IMG/VR virus record: IMGVR_UViG_3300020020_000124
Coordinates: 1-30,778 of that record
DNA length: 30,778 nucleotides
Strand: one strand, 5' to 3'
Source of the DNA: a virus
Part shown: positions 14,770 to 21,490 of the stretch, one piece after another
How positions within the stretch are numbered: the stretch's first letter is position 1
Layout: each line of letters begins with the position of its first letter
Program-made: the position numbers and the translations under genes
Notes under the pieces: model-generated
Seen by the model: only the letters and a program-made list of their open reading frames with translations
Databases searched by the model: none
Told to the model about the DNA's origin: nothing

Positions 14770-15503
14770 GCTTTCATGGCCTTACCTAGGCTGAACCAGT
14801 TTCCGCAATCGCGACACTGAAATCGCTGTTTGCGCCCGGCCCTGCTGACGTTGTAGCCGCGATGCTGAATATGGCCAGACTGGCAGACCGGACAACAATT
14901 TGCGCCGCTCCACATATTTGCATCAGGAAAGTTTGTGGCATAGCCGCGCAGCTTCTCGAACACGCGCTCCAGCAACACCACGTCCTGCTTGTTGTATTTC
15001 TTCATTGTGGCCCAGGACGCAGGATCGCCGTCCATGCATCCGAGCCAGAGATTGATGCCGGTGTGTTTGACCTTGCGGCCAACTCCGAGATAGCCGCCGA
15101 GCGAGTCCAGTTTGTTGCTGTCGAACTTGAACGCCCTGCGGGCTAGTTTGAGCGTGCAGAACGTTTTGTACGGCGACGGAGGCGGCAGCGCATTGGCGAG
15201 AAAGCGAGCGTTGGCCTTCTTGACGTCGAAGTCGGCGTTATGGGCGATGACCACATCGGCCTCATCGAGCAGGTCGTGCAGTTCCTTCGCGAGGGCGCCA
15301 TCGTCCGTCGGCGCTTTCTTGTATGTCGAATAGTCGGGGAGCGTGCGGGCGATGACGCGCTTGCTGCCCTGCCACCTTGCCGCCCACGCCATCATGTAGG
15401 TGGGCCGCTTGACGGCGACGACATTGGCCTCGAACATCGTCCAGGTAAAGCCCTCAATGGGCGCTGTTTCGATGTCGAAAAACAGCGTCCTAGGCGCTGG
15501 CAC
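14766..15503 (-). CDS. DEDDy 3'-5' exonuclease with zinc ribbon
   Basis: A 245-residue protein. Exo I: LFFDIETAP (residues ~7-15, Asp and Glu). Exo II: VVIAHNADFDVKKANARFL (Asp). Exo III: YNKQDVVLLERV (Tyr-x3-Asp), defining the DEDDy branch of RNase H-like exonucleases. The C-terminal ~50 residues are a zinc ribbon: CCPVCQ ... FQCRDCGNW, two CxxC knuckles. Starts at GTG 15503, overlapping the previous gene by 14 bases. Likely acts on single-stranded DNA or RNA ends. Its position with packaging genes, not replication genes, is notable. Confidence 0.82.
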   Translation of the reverse strand: MPAPRTLFFDIETAPIEGFTWTMFEANVVAVKRPTYMMAWAARWQGSKRVIARTLPDYSTYKKAPTDDGALAKELHDLLDEADVVIAHNADFDVKKANARFLANALPPPSPYKTFCTLKLARRAFKFDSNKLDSLGGYLGVGRKVKHTGINLWLGCMDGDPASWATMKKYNKQDVVLLERVFEKLRGYATNFPDANMWSGANCCPVCQSGHIQHRGYNVSRAGRKQRFQCRDCGNWFSLGKAMKA

Positions 15504-15654
15504 TTTTACTGCTCTTGCGCCGAGGTGTCGGAGCGAGCGGTGTCTTCCGGTGGCGGTAGAGGTCTAGTTCGATGATGGTGGCCGGTCCTCGCGACGCGCT
15601 CCCGACGGTCAGGAGCCGCTTGCGGAGAGGGAAGCGGATCAGGTTGTCGGACAT
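15490..15654 (-). CDS. Small basic protein
   Basis: A 54-residue protein, MSDNLIRFPLRKRLLTVGSA..., rich in Arg and Lys, with PTPRRKSSKSASA at the end. ATG overlaps the upstream TGA (TGATG), so it is translationally coupled. It could bind nucleic acid because of its charge; no family recognised. Confidence 0.5.
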   Translation of the reverse strand: MSDNLIRFPLRKRLLTVGSASRGPATIIELDLYRHRKTPLAPTPRRKSSKSASA

Positions 15655-15827
15655 CAAGCGGTGCCCGCCGCTTCTCTGGCGACCAAGATGCTTATCCAGA
15701 ACCTTGCCGCGTAGTCATCCACGTCCTCGATCGGCTCGCCGACCAACCGGGCAACCTCGACCAGCAAGCCGATCCCCTGATGCAGTGCGTCGGCGGCGTA
15801 TTGGTTTTCCGCGACGATCGCATGCAT
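15654..15827 (-). CDS. Hypothetical small protein
   Basis: A 57-residue protein, MHAIVAENQYAADALHQGIG..., a short helical protein ending VAREAAGTA. Both ends overlap neighbours by one base (TGATG). This coupling on both sides is the main reason to believe it. Confidence 0.5.
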   Translation of the reverse strand: MHAIVAENQYAADALHQGIGLLVEVARLVGEPIEDVDDYAARFWISILVAREAAGTA

Positions 15828-16219
15828 CAGATGACACTTCGGATGGAGATTCCATGCACGGCCTTGAGCAGACCGCGCACCGAAGACGCCGGGCCGGTGA
15901 CGACGGCGCAGAGCTTGTCGCCGACCAGGATGCCGATCTTGGCATTCTCGCCGAGGAAGACAATCACAAGGCTCGTCGGCATCGGGAATGGCTTGTCCGC
16001 GTTGGCGTTGAGCACTGTGGCGATCTTAATGACGGCAATCCCATCGGTGATGACCTGGTGCTCGAGCCCGGAGGCCTTGAGCTTGTCCATCAGTGGCGCA
16101 ATCGGCGCGCATACGGGCGCTTCCTGCTTGGGCTCGGGCTTCTTGAGCTTGTCGCCCTTAGCGCCGAGTGCAGGCATGCTGGCGAGCAACAGCACCACGG
16201 CGGCTACGAGGTAGCGCAT
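15827..16219 (-). CDS. Secreted protein with signal peptide
   Basis: A 130-residue protein. MRYLVAAVVLLLASMPALGAK is a signal peptide, with likely cleavage after ALG or AKG. Then a Lys/Pro linker and an alpha/beta domain with two Cys (APVCAPIAP and DKLCAVVTG) that could pair in the periplasm. Start at ATG 16219 chosen because GGAGTG precedes it and it puts the signal sequence at the N-terminus. First gene after the terminator at 16331-16361, so probably first in the late transcript. A role in lysis or superinfection control is possible but unproven. Confidence 0.65.
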   Translation of the reverse strand: MRYLVAAVVLLLASMPALGAKGDKLKKPEPKQEAPVCAPIAPLMDKLKASGLEHQVITDGIAVIKIATVLNANADKPFPMPTSLVIVFLGENAKIGILVGDKLCAVVTGPASSVRGLLKAVHGISIRSVI

Positions 16220-16330
16220 GGGCGACACTCCGATGCTGAATTGACTTTCGCGGGCCGGTCGCAACCCGGCTGCCCGGTGGCCTGATCGGGAGAACGCACT
16301 ATGCGGCGCCCTGCAATGTCTCCGCGAAAC
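16220..16330 (-). promoter_or_regulatory. Probable late-promoter region
   Basis: The 111 bp between the terminator and the first late gene have no coding sense. A fresh promoter is expected here because the terminator should stop readthrough from the regulator operon. I see no good -35/-10 pair on the minus strand, which suits a promoter needing an activator. The location is inferred. Confidence 0.35.
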
Positions 16331-16361
16331 AAAAAACCCGCCGAGCGCAGTGCTGGGCGGG
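16331..16361 (-). terminator. Rho-independent terminator
   Basis: On the minus strand CCCGCC pairs with GGCGGG across a 13-base segment and is followed by six T. It lies about 60 bp after the stop at 16419, dividing the regulator operon from the late operon. Confidence 0.85.
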
Positions 16362-16418
16362 CTGGGGTCGCGCGATTTGCGACAATAACGAATGTGCTAC
16401 CACCTGCCATGATGGCCG

Positions 16419-17012
16419 TCAACGCCCCCCCATCGCCAGACCCATCGCCACCGCCAGGGTGTCGAGACATTCGCGGAATCGTCGCCCGAAGTAAGCAACA
16501 GCGTGCTGTCCGTTCTCGCCGCGCACCCTCGCCACATCTGCCATGAACATGCGATTGCCGAGCACCTGCCGCACCAACGCGCAGCCATCCAACCCCAGCG
16601 CGCGGTCATAGCGAGCCAACGCAGCCATCGCCTTGCATTGGCGATCCGTCAGGATCTCCGGACCCCTGCCGCCGTCCACAACATCACGGGTGAAATCGAT
16701 CGCCTTGAGATTGGCAAGTTCGGCATCATGGTAATCTCGCTGCCAGCGACGGCCGGCAGCGTACTGGCATTCATCAATCTGCCCGCGAGCATGAAGCCGC
16801 CCGAGTGGATCGTCGCGCAGATTGACGATCTTGGCCCGAATGGACGGCAGGCCCGTCTTGCCGGAAAGGTAGTCCCGCTCTTCGTAAGGATCTCGCACCG
16901 CGATGGTGCCGAGCGTTTCGTCGCCCGAGACGTCCGGCGTCCCACCCTCCATCACAGCAGCCAACGCAGCTTGCAGCACCGGCAGGCTAGGTTTCCCGCG
17001 CCTTCTCCGCAT
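16419..17012 (-). CDS. Putative late transcription regulator
   Basis: A 197-residue basic protein, MRRRRGKPSLPVLQAALAAVM.... The middle has GQIDECQYAAGRRWQRDYHDAEL, the C-terminal part LTDRQCKAMAALARYDRALG, ALVRQVLGNRMFMADVA, YFGRRFRECLDTLAVAMGLA. The ending resembles RinA/ArpU-type phage late regulators with a terminal HTH (ladder of Ala/Leu helices, then 'GRRFRECLDTLA'). The second ATG (17012) is preferred because GGAGG lies five bases upstream. Being last before the terminator and promoter region, it could activate the late genes. The family link is moderate, the role inferred. Confidence 0.5.
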   Translation of the reverse strand: MRRRRGKPSLPVLQAALAAVMEGGTPDVSGDETLGTIAVRDPYEERDYLSGKTGLPSIRAKIVNLRDDPLGRLHARGQIDECQYAAGRRWQRDYHDAELANLKAIDFTRDVVDGGRGPEILTDRQCKAMAALARYDRALGLDGCALVRQVLGNRMFMADVARVRGENGQHAVAYFGRRFRECLDTLAVAMGLAMGGR

Positions 17013-17026
17013 GGCGGCCTCCATGG

Positions 17027-17329
17027 TTAGGCCGCTCGATTCCGGCGAGGATCACATTTGGTTAGCAATTTGGTGCGCTCGCGCCGGGCGCTTAATGCAG
17101 CGAGCCCCAGCCGTTTGTTGACCGCCTCGCGAAAGTCAGCAGAGACCTTGGCCGCGTCACCCTGGTTCGACTGTTTCGGGAATTTGACCTTGAGCCGATC
17201 GGAGACGAACCACCCGCGGCTATCCTTAAACCGCAACGCGACGCACCACACCATGTCGTCGTCGCGGAATAACTCATACGGAATGTCGTGACGCTCGCTC
17301 CAGTCGGCTACGATGTCGAGAAATTCCAT
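17027..17329 (-). CDS. Hypothetical protein
   Basis: A 100-residue protein, MEFLDIVADWSERHDIPYEL..., with two Trp-containing strands (MVWCVALRFKDSRGWFVSDRL) and a basic C-terminus (RRERTKLLTKCDPRRNRAA). No family recognised. A stable hairpin with a G-rich loop sits three bases upstream of its ATG. Confidence 0.5.
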   Translation of the reverse strand: MEFLDIVADWSERHDIPYELFRDDDMVWCVALRFKDSRGWFVSDRLKVKFPKQSNQGDAAKVSADFREAVNKRLGLAALSARRERTKLLTKCDPRRNRAA

Positions 17330-17332
17330 CAG

Positions 17333-17352
17333 AAAAGGCCCCCCGGCCCTTT
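17333..17352 (-). promoter_or_regulatory. Hairpin next to a start codon
   Basis: Minus strand AAAGGGCC-GGGG-GGCCTTTT: eight pairs (one G-U), four-G loop, ending three bases before the ATG at 17329. It could act as a weak terminator after the LuxR-type gene, or control access to the only G-rich ribosome site for the next gene. Confidence 0.45.
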
Positions 17353-17370
17353 GTTGGACGTAGGGGCAAT

Positions 17371-17658
17371 CTAAACCTTTGCGGACTCCTCCTCCACAGC
17401 GCGCGCTAGCGTAGTAACCGTAGTCCGCTCAATGGCTTCCGCCTCGAGCAATATCCGCACGAGCTTGGATTGACCGTCTTCGGCTTGGGGGTCGATGCCG
17501 TACTTGGCAAATACATCGGCGCGGATCGCTTCGACCCACCGGCAACTCAGACCCAGCGCTGAGGCGATCTTTTTGGTTTTCCAGCAATTGCTCATGTGGT
17601 CGCGCACGGCGCATTCGCGCGCCGTGAGCGGTACCAACGGCCTCCCCTTATTTGGCAC
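17371..17658 (-). CDS. LuxR/GerE-type HTH regulator
   Basis: A 95-residue protein whose first ~55 residues read LTARECAVRDHM ... TKKIASALGLSCRWVEAIRADVFAKYGI. This is the four-helix GerE fold of LuxR-type regulators ('LTxRE...', 'KxIAxxLGLSxxxVExxR') without a receiver domain. GTG start, preceded by AAAGGG. As a stand-alone DNA-binding domain it probably regulates phage promoters. It follows a promoter-like AT-rich gap with repeats. Confidence 0.72.
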   Translation of the reverse strand: MPNKGRPLVPLTARECAVRDHMSNCWKTKKIASALGLSCRWVEAIRADVFAKYGIDPQAEDGQSKLVRILLEAEAIERTTVTTLARAVEEESAKV

Positions 17659-17688
17659 CCCGCGCCCTTTGTGTTGTGAACCTACTAG

Positions 17689-17720
17689 GTCTAGCTATGA
17701 TCTGTTAATAAATGTCTAGC
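17689..17720. repeat. Direct heptamer repeat in a promoter gap
   Basis: GTCTAGC occurs at 17689-17695 and again at 17714-17720, starts 25 bp apart, within an AT-rich gap between the Dam-type methylase and the LuxR-type gene. Paired short repeats upstream of a gene suggest a site for a dimeric regulator. No clear -35/-10 seen. Confidence 0.4.
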
Positions 17721-17728
17721 GGTAGTGG

Positions 17729-18226
17729 TTAAGCGGACGAGTTAGCATTTATGCTTAGCCAAAGCCCGAGACGGGATTTGCGCAGCGCTTCATTCGAACG
17801 CGCGCCCATGCCGATCAGCACCACTCCGTGCCCTGGCGCGCGACCTACGGACAGATCCGGGCGGATGAACTTGGTCTTGCCGCGCGGGAACAGAAGCGTC
17901 TCAGCCCGCGGCGCAACGTAGTCGTGGAACCATGCGGACGACGTATAGGCCCGCACGATAGCGATGCCGTTGGCGTGATCAAGGAAGCGGGACAGCCACG
18001 GCAGATGCCCGTGCCGCCCCCCGAATGGCGGGTTCATGAACACGAGACCATACCAGTCGCGAGACAGGCCGTCGTCTTCCTTGGTCATGATGTTGATCGC
18101 GGGCACCCAATGCCCGGCGCCCGGTGAGCACGGGTCGAGGTCAAACGTCAGGCCGAGCGCTTTGAAGATCTCGGGCGGCGTATACCAATCGTCAGACGCG
18201 CCGATGCAGGCTTCATGCTCAGCCAT
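17729..18226 (-). CDS. Dam-type DNA N6-adenine methyltransferase
   Basis: A 165-residue protein of the phage Dam family: DDWYTPPEIFKALGLTFDLDPCSP near the N-terminus (cofactor region), FMNPPFGG at about residue 63 as the catalytic NPPF, and FPRGKTKFIRPD later. It would methylate adenine, possibly in GATC, to protect phage DNA or affect host methylation signals. Start set at ATG 18226 because it overlaps the upstream stop by eight bases; a GTG eight codons earlier lacks spacing to its GGAG. No restriction enzyme nearby, so it is an orphan methylase. Confidence 0.85.
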   Translation of the reverse strand: MAEHEACIGASDDWYTPPEIFKALGLTFDLDPCSPGAGHWVPAINIMTKEDDGLSRDWYGLVFMNPPFGGRHGHLPWLSRFLDHANGIAIVRAYTSSAWFHDYVAPRAETLLFPRGKTKFIRPDLSVGRAPGHGVVLIGMGARSNEALRKSRLGLWLSINANSSA

Positions 18227-18572
18227 AACGCTGCTGCTGTTCGTCGCCACTCCGCGCCTGCCCAGAAGCCAACCGGTCTAGCCATTCCCGAATTTGCTGG
18301 GTTTCGTACTCCCTGTACTCACGTTCGGCGGCAGTCTCATGATCCCGTTCATAAATCCATCCGCCCGGCCTGTATTCACAGTATTGCCTACCAAGACGAA
18401 AAAAGCCGAACGGAACATGGATTTCGATATTGGGGACGGCTAGGCTGATGTGGATACCTAACGATAGGCAATGCCACGCCACAAAGTGGAATACGACCAC
18501 TACCTGTCGGCTCTGATAGCCGGTGGTACGGCCGAGTTTCCATCCGAGTGTGTCCGCGCTTCCGTAGCTCAT
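18219..18572 (-). CDS. Hypothetical protein
   Basis: A 117-residue protein. The N-terminal ~60 residues are hydrophobic-aromatic with many His (RQVVVVFHFVAWHCLSLGIH), then YCEYRPGGWIYERDHETAAEREYREYETQQ forms a charged helix. Overlaps the methylase start and the stop of the preceding gene. No family recognised. Confidence 0.45.
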   Translation of the reverse strand: MSYGSADTLGWKLGRTTGYQSRQVVVVFHFVAWHCLSLGIHISLAVPNIEIHVPFGFFRLGRQYCEYRPGGWIYERDHETAAEREYREYETQQIREWLDRLASGQARSGDEQQQRYG

Positions 18573-18895
18573 GCCACTCTCGACTGATCGTCGCCAGCGC
18601 CCCAGGTCTGCGCCTCAATCTCCTTCTCGAACGCCTCCAGATACGGCTTGAGGATAGCCGGATCGTAGAAATAGCGCACCTCGTTGCTGCGCGGAGGCGG
18701 ATTCTCGATCTCGTACATGCCGCGGTTGGTGTGCCCGTTCCAGATGAAGCAGAAGAACGGGCGCGCTGGGTCGAGCGTGTAGCCGGTTGGTGCTTCGGGG
18801 AAGTCAGCAGTCACACGAAACTTGATCCACTGCGTTTCGCCGTCGCGGGTGATTTGCATGTAGCGGTCTTTCGGTAGGATTGCGATGTGCATCAT
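18569..18895 (-). CDS. Hypothetical protein
   Basis: A 108-residue protein, MMHIAILPKDRYMQITRDGE..., with WIKFRVTADFPEAPTGYTLDPARPFFCFIWNG. Start at 18895 chosen because GAAGGG lies upstream and this begins just after the stop of the preceding gene. Alpha/beta composition with a charged C-terminal helix. No family recognised. Confidence 0.5.
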   Translation of the reverse strand: MMHIAILPKDRYMQITRDGETQWIKFRVTADFPEAPTGYTLDPARPFFCFIWNGHTNRGMYEIENPPPRSNEVRYFYDPAILKPYLEAFEKEIEAQTWGAGDDQSRVA

Positions 18896-18911
18896 GGTGT
18901 CGCCCTTCTCT

Positions 18912-19412
18912 TCATCGGATAGCCCGCTTTCGTGCCAAACGCTCACGCATAGCCGTAACGCTCGGATGCTCGGTTAGCCCATCGTTCGCGGCACCAGACT
19001 CAGTAGAAGTTATATATCTATGTGGTATATGGTCCCTTTGCTTAGCATTTGCTTCGCTGGCCATTCGTTGGAGGTTGGTTTTACCGTTATTCCCCACCCC
19101 ACCCTTCCGTCCCGCCATCGCGCGTTTCTCGCTGATTGTCCTATTCTTTTCCAACTCGGCTTCGATGCGCTTGTGCCGCCACCCCTCATCGAACAATGGA
19201 GCAATTGCTAAGCAAATGCTTCGCCACCGATTTGATCCATTGACGCCATGGAGGCCTAAAATCTGCTTGAGGATGCCATGGTCCGTGGGGAGCCCGCCGT
19301 GCGACCAATAGTGGGAAATCAGCAGCAGGTAGGCGCCATGCTCCTCCAGACTGAGGTGCTGCGTGTCCCGCAGGTAGTCGCCCCAATACATCGGCATCCA
19401 CGGTCGGCTCAT
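18912..19412 (-). CDS. DUF1376 phage protein
   Basis: A 166-residue protein with the DUF1376 signature: PWMPMYWGDYLRDTQHLSLEEHGAYLLLISHYWSHGGLPTD (residues ~4-44), then a helical part ending LFDEGWRHKRIEAELEK. DUF1376 proteins are often near replication initiation genes and resemble the N-terminal module of phage replication initiators; the function is unproven. The C-terminal third is basic and low-complexity. Start set by an ATGA overlap. Confidence 0.8.
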   Translation of the reverse strand: MSRPWMPMYWGDYLRDTQHLSLEEHGAYLLLISHYWSHGGLPTDHGILKQILGLHGVNGSNRWRSICLAIAPLFDEGWRHKRIEAELEKNRTISEKRAMAGRKGGVGNNGKTNLQRMASEANAKQRDHIPHRYITSTESGAANDGLTEHPSVTAMRERLARKRAIR

Positions 19413-19606
19413 GTGCGATCCGCCATCTCGCGCATGGTCCTGGCCGCAGCCTGTAGATCCGGCAGCCACGCAACCGCCATGTCGAATTCGGACTGCGGGC
19501 GCTTGTTGCGCTGGGCGAGATCGCGCAGGTTGACGCAGTGGCCGCGCCAGTTTACGGCGGCGCGCTCCACGGCTGCGGCCTGGGCTGCGAGGGTTGCGTC
19601 GCTCAT
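19409..19606 (-). CDS. Hypothetical small helical protein
   Basis: A 65-residue protein, MSDATLAAQAAAVERAAVNW..., all-helical by composition, ending DLQAAARTMREMADRT. The ATG overlaps the stop of the SciP-like gene (ATGA) and its stop overlaps the DUF1376 start. No family recognised. Confidence 0.55.
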   Translation of the reverse strand: MSDATLAAQAAAVERAAVNWRGHCVNLRDLAQRNKRPQSEFDMAVAWLPDLQAAARTMREMADRT

Positions 19607-19767
19607 CCGTACCAGCGCTCCCACTCGACCAGTTCGTCCTCGGACATGCCGAGCGCTTCCTTGACCTGCTCGCGGCTGACGTGGCGCAGGCGCACGGCGC
19701 GCACGACGCCGCGCTTGGCCTCCTGGGTCCAGCGCTTGCGAGGCGTGAGGACGTCGAGGCGGCTCAT
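19603..19767 (-). CDS. SciP-like (CtrA inhibitor-type) small HTH protein
   Basis: A 54-residue protein. RKRWTQEAKRGVVRAVRLRH, then EQVKEALGMSEDELVEWERWYG, reproduces the spacing of the SciP/DUF1153 family: 'RW...K..VV.AV', a turn, a helix, then 'S..E...W...'. In Caulobacter SciP is an HTH protein that binds CtrA and blocks its activation of target genes. This one is shorter than the usual ~90 residues, lacking the N-terminal extension. ATGA overlaps at both ends. The likeness is by eye, moderately strong. Confidence 0.6.
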   Translation of the reverse strand: MSRLDVLTPRKRWTQEAKRGVVRAVRLRHVSREQVKEALGMSEDELVEWERWYG

Positions 19768-20138
19768 CCCTGCCGGACCCGACGCAATTCGGTGACGGTC
19801 GGCGGCACGTCCTCACCCATGCGCTTGGCGATGGCGTCGAGATGTTCGCTCATGATGCCCTCGCCCTCCTTGGTGGAGCGGCCATCGAGGCGGAACCGGT
19901 CAATCTCATCGACCAGAGCAGAGGCGCGCTTGTCGGTGTTGCGGATCACCGAGTCGACGCGATCGCGCATGCGGCTTAACGGGCCGGTGACGTGCTCGGC
20001 CATGCCGCGGACCAGGCGCTCCATCTGGTTTGCCGCGATGTCGATCGGATCGAGCGCGGGATCCGCGGCGCCGTGGGTGTCTTCGCCGCGGATGTCTTGC
20101 TCGGTGATCGGAACTTGTCGGACGGTCTGTGCAGGCAT
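19764..20138 (-). CDS. Hypothetical helical protein
   Basis: A 124-residue protein, MPAQTVRQVPITEQDIRGED..., with a heptad-like middle (NQMERLVRGMAEHVTGPLSRMRDRVDSVI ...) suggesting a coiled coil. GGGGAG precedes the ATG. Overlaps the SciP-like start (ATGA). No family recognised. Confidence 0.55.
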   Translation of the reverse strand: MPAQTVRQVPITEQDIRGEDTHGAADPALDPIDIAANQMERLVRGMAEHVTGPLSRMRDRVDSVIRNTDKRASALVDEIDRFRLDGRSTKEGEGIMSEHLDAIAKRMGEDVPPTVTELRRVRQG

Positions 20139-20148
20139 GGTGGCTCCC

Positions 20149-20523
20149 CTAGGTTGGCTCGAAGTTGCTGGTGTAGAAGCGGCTTGGCGGCGGCACAGCT
20201 TTGACGCTGCGCACTTCGACTTCGCGTTTGACGGTCGTGTTACGCGCTGCCTCGCGTCCTATGATGCGATACGGGCCATTGGTCTCGTGCGGGCATGGCT
20301 TGGTGCGCGCTCCAGCGTGCGGCCCGTCAAGGATTTCGACGACGCGCCAATTGTGGGCGTAGATCTCGACCTTGATCCTGCCTTCCCGGGCAAGCACGGA
20401 GGTGGCGTGCCCCGGCAGGCCAGGCACACCCTCGCGGGCGGTGACCGGGCAACGCTGCCCGGCGATAGCCGCGTCGACCAGTTGCGAGAAAACGTCGTCC
20501 AGTACGTCTGAGGTCAGAGGCAT
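20149..20523 (-). CDS. Hypothetical protein
   Basis: A 124-residue protein, MPLTSDVLDDVFSQLVDAAI.... The middle (GRIKVEIYAHNWRVVEILDGPHAGARTKPCPHE) is beta-rich. Start at ATG 20523 fits GGAGG upstream; a longer open frame upstream is antisense noise. Overlaps the end of the GcrA-like gene by ten bases. No family recognised. Confidence 0.5.
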   Translation of the reverse strand: MPLTSDVLDDVFSQLVDAAIAGQRCPVTAREGVPGLPGHATSVLAREGRIKVEIYAHNWRVVEILDGPHAGARTKPCPHETNGPYRIIGREAARNTTVKREVEVRSVKAVPPPSRFYTSNFEPT

Positions 20524-20978
20524 TGCGGCCTCCGATATGCGATCATCGAGCATTCGCCGCAGTAGGGAATGGCCTCGTCGTTCGGCTTGACCCTCCCGCA
20601 GAACAGGAACGGCGCGTCGGCGGTGACCGGCCAGCGACAAGTCGTGTCGGTGAGGTCTATGATCTCGAAATGATCGAACGGCGGTGCCGGGCGAATCGTG
20701 GAGCGTAGAGCGTTGCCGTAGTCGACACGGGCGCGGCGCGCCTTCTGGCTTGCGGCCTTGTGCAGCGCGCGCCGGTCGCTCGGCCCGTTGTCGTAGGATG
20801 GCAGCGGCGCCGGTATGGCGACGGGGCGCTCGGTCACCGGCACGGAGCCGCCGGCGAAGCTGCGGCCGCAAAGCAGAGCTGCGAGCGCCGGTGTGGCCTT
20901 CTTCAGCTTCGGCAGTTCGTCGGTGTCGCTGAAGATAGGCGGCCCAGGATCTGCTCTTCGCAGTCGCGCATGGCTCAT
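20514..20978 (-). CDS. GcrA-like protein (C-terminal domain)
   Basis: A 154-residue protein whose last ~45 residues read TTCRWPVTADAPFLFCGRVK ... IPYCGECSMIAYRR. This matches the GcrA C-terminal pattern 'CRWP...FCG......YC..H...AY', which in Caulobacter GcrA binds sigma-70 region 2. The N-terminal GcrA DNA-binding domain ('WT...V..L..LW') is absent; instead residues 1-100 are Pro/Arg-rich. It may therefore touch RNA polymerase without GcrA's DNA specificity. The usual GcrA His in the YC--H position is replaced (YCGEC). GGGGAGGGGG precedes the ATG. Confidence 0.68.
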   Translation of the reverse strand: MSHARLRRADPGPPIFSDTDELPKLKKATPALAALLCGRSFAGGSVPVTERPVAIPAPLPSYDNGPSDRRALHKAASQKARRARVDYGNALRSTIRPAPPFDHFEIIDLTDTTCRWPVTADAPFLFCGRVKPNDEAIPYCGECSMIAYRRPQCL

Positions 20979-21001
20979 AAATCCCCCTCCCCTGTTGAAT
21001 T

Positions 21002-21079
21002 TCAGCCGAGCACGGCGCCCGCGATGAGCGCCAATGTCAGCAACACAGCCCCGTAGGTGATAATCTCTGGAATGGTCAT
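21002..21079 (-). CDS. Tiny membrane protein (25 residues)
   Basis: MTIPEIITYGAVLLTLALIAGAVLG: one transmembrane helix. Its ATG overlaps the upstream stop (ATGA), the main support. Function unknown. Confidence 0.5.
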   Translation of the reverse strand: MTIPEIITYGAVLLTLALIAGAVLG

Positions 21080-21480
21080 GCGCGCACCGCGGCGCGGCGG
21101 CGGTCTAGCTCCGGCGGAATGTCGAGATCGACGTCGGCGGCCACGGGCGGCCGGATTGCCTTCACGGCGGCCGGCGTCTCGATGTGCGTCAAGCCGGAAG
21201 ATGAACGAGTATTTTTTTCTTCGTTCATATTCGCGCCATGCCTGAGCATTTCGGCATAGGCCAGCGCGAAATCAGCGCGCTCGACCAGTTTGCCGACACG
21301 ATCGCCGTCGTCGCGCGCATCCTGCGCTTGGGCCTTCACCAATGCCTTAAGCTGCGACCAGTCGATGCCTTTTGCGGTAGCGGCTTCCCGCAAGCCCTTC
21401 CTGATCTCGGCGTCGTCAAGTTCTCGATCAGTGATAATGCGAAGCTCGGCCGCAAGATCGCGCAGGTCTTTCGCGTTCAT
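21076..21480 (-). CDS. Helical protein, possibly GapR/DUF2312-like
   Basis: A 134-residue protein. The segment DLRDLAAELRIITDRELDDAEIRKGLREAATAKGIDWSQLKALVKAQAQD (about 5-54) recalls GapR/DUF2312: two helices, '...EA...G.D...L...V...', where GapR clamps overtwisted DNA ahead of forks. It lacks the conserved basic stretch I would expect, so this is tentative. The C-terminal half is Pro/Arg/Ala-rich and probably disordered. AGGATTAAGCC precedes the ATG. Confidence 0.5.
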   Translation of the reverse strand: MNAKDLRDLAAELRIITDRELDDAEIRKGLREAATAKGIDWSQLKALVKAQAQDARDDGDRVGKLVERADFALAYAEMLRHGANMNEEKNTRSSSGLTHIETPAAVKAIRPPVAADVDLDIPPELDRRRAAVRA

Positions 21481-21490
21481 GGCTTAATCC

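Noticed and set aside
17699-17750. CtrA box (TTAA-N7-TTAA) near the LuxR-type promoter
   Set aside because: TTAA half sites exist but the spacing is not seven bases, so I do not claim a CtrA site.
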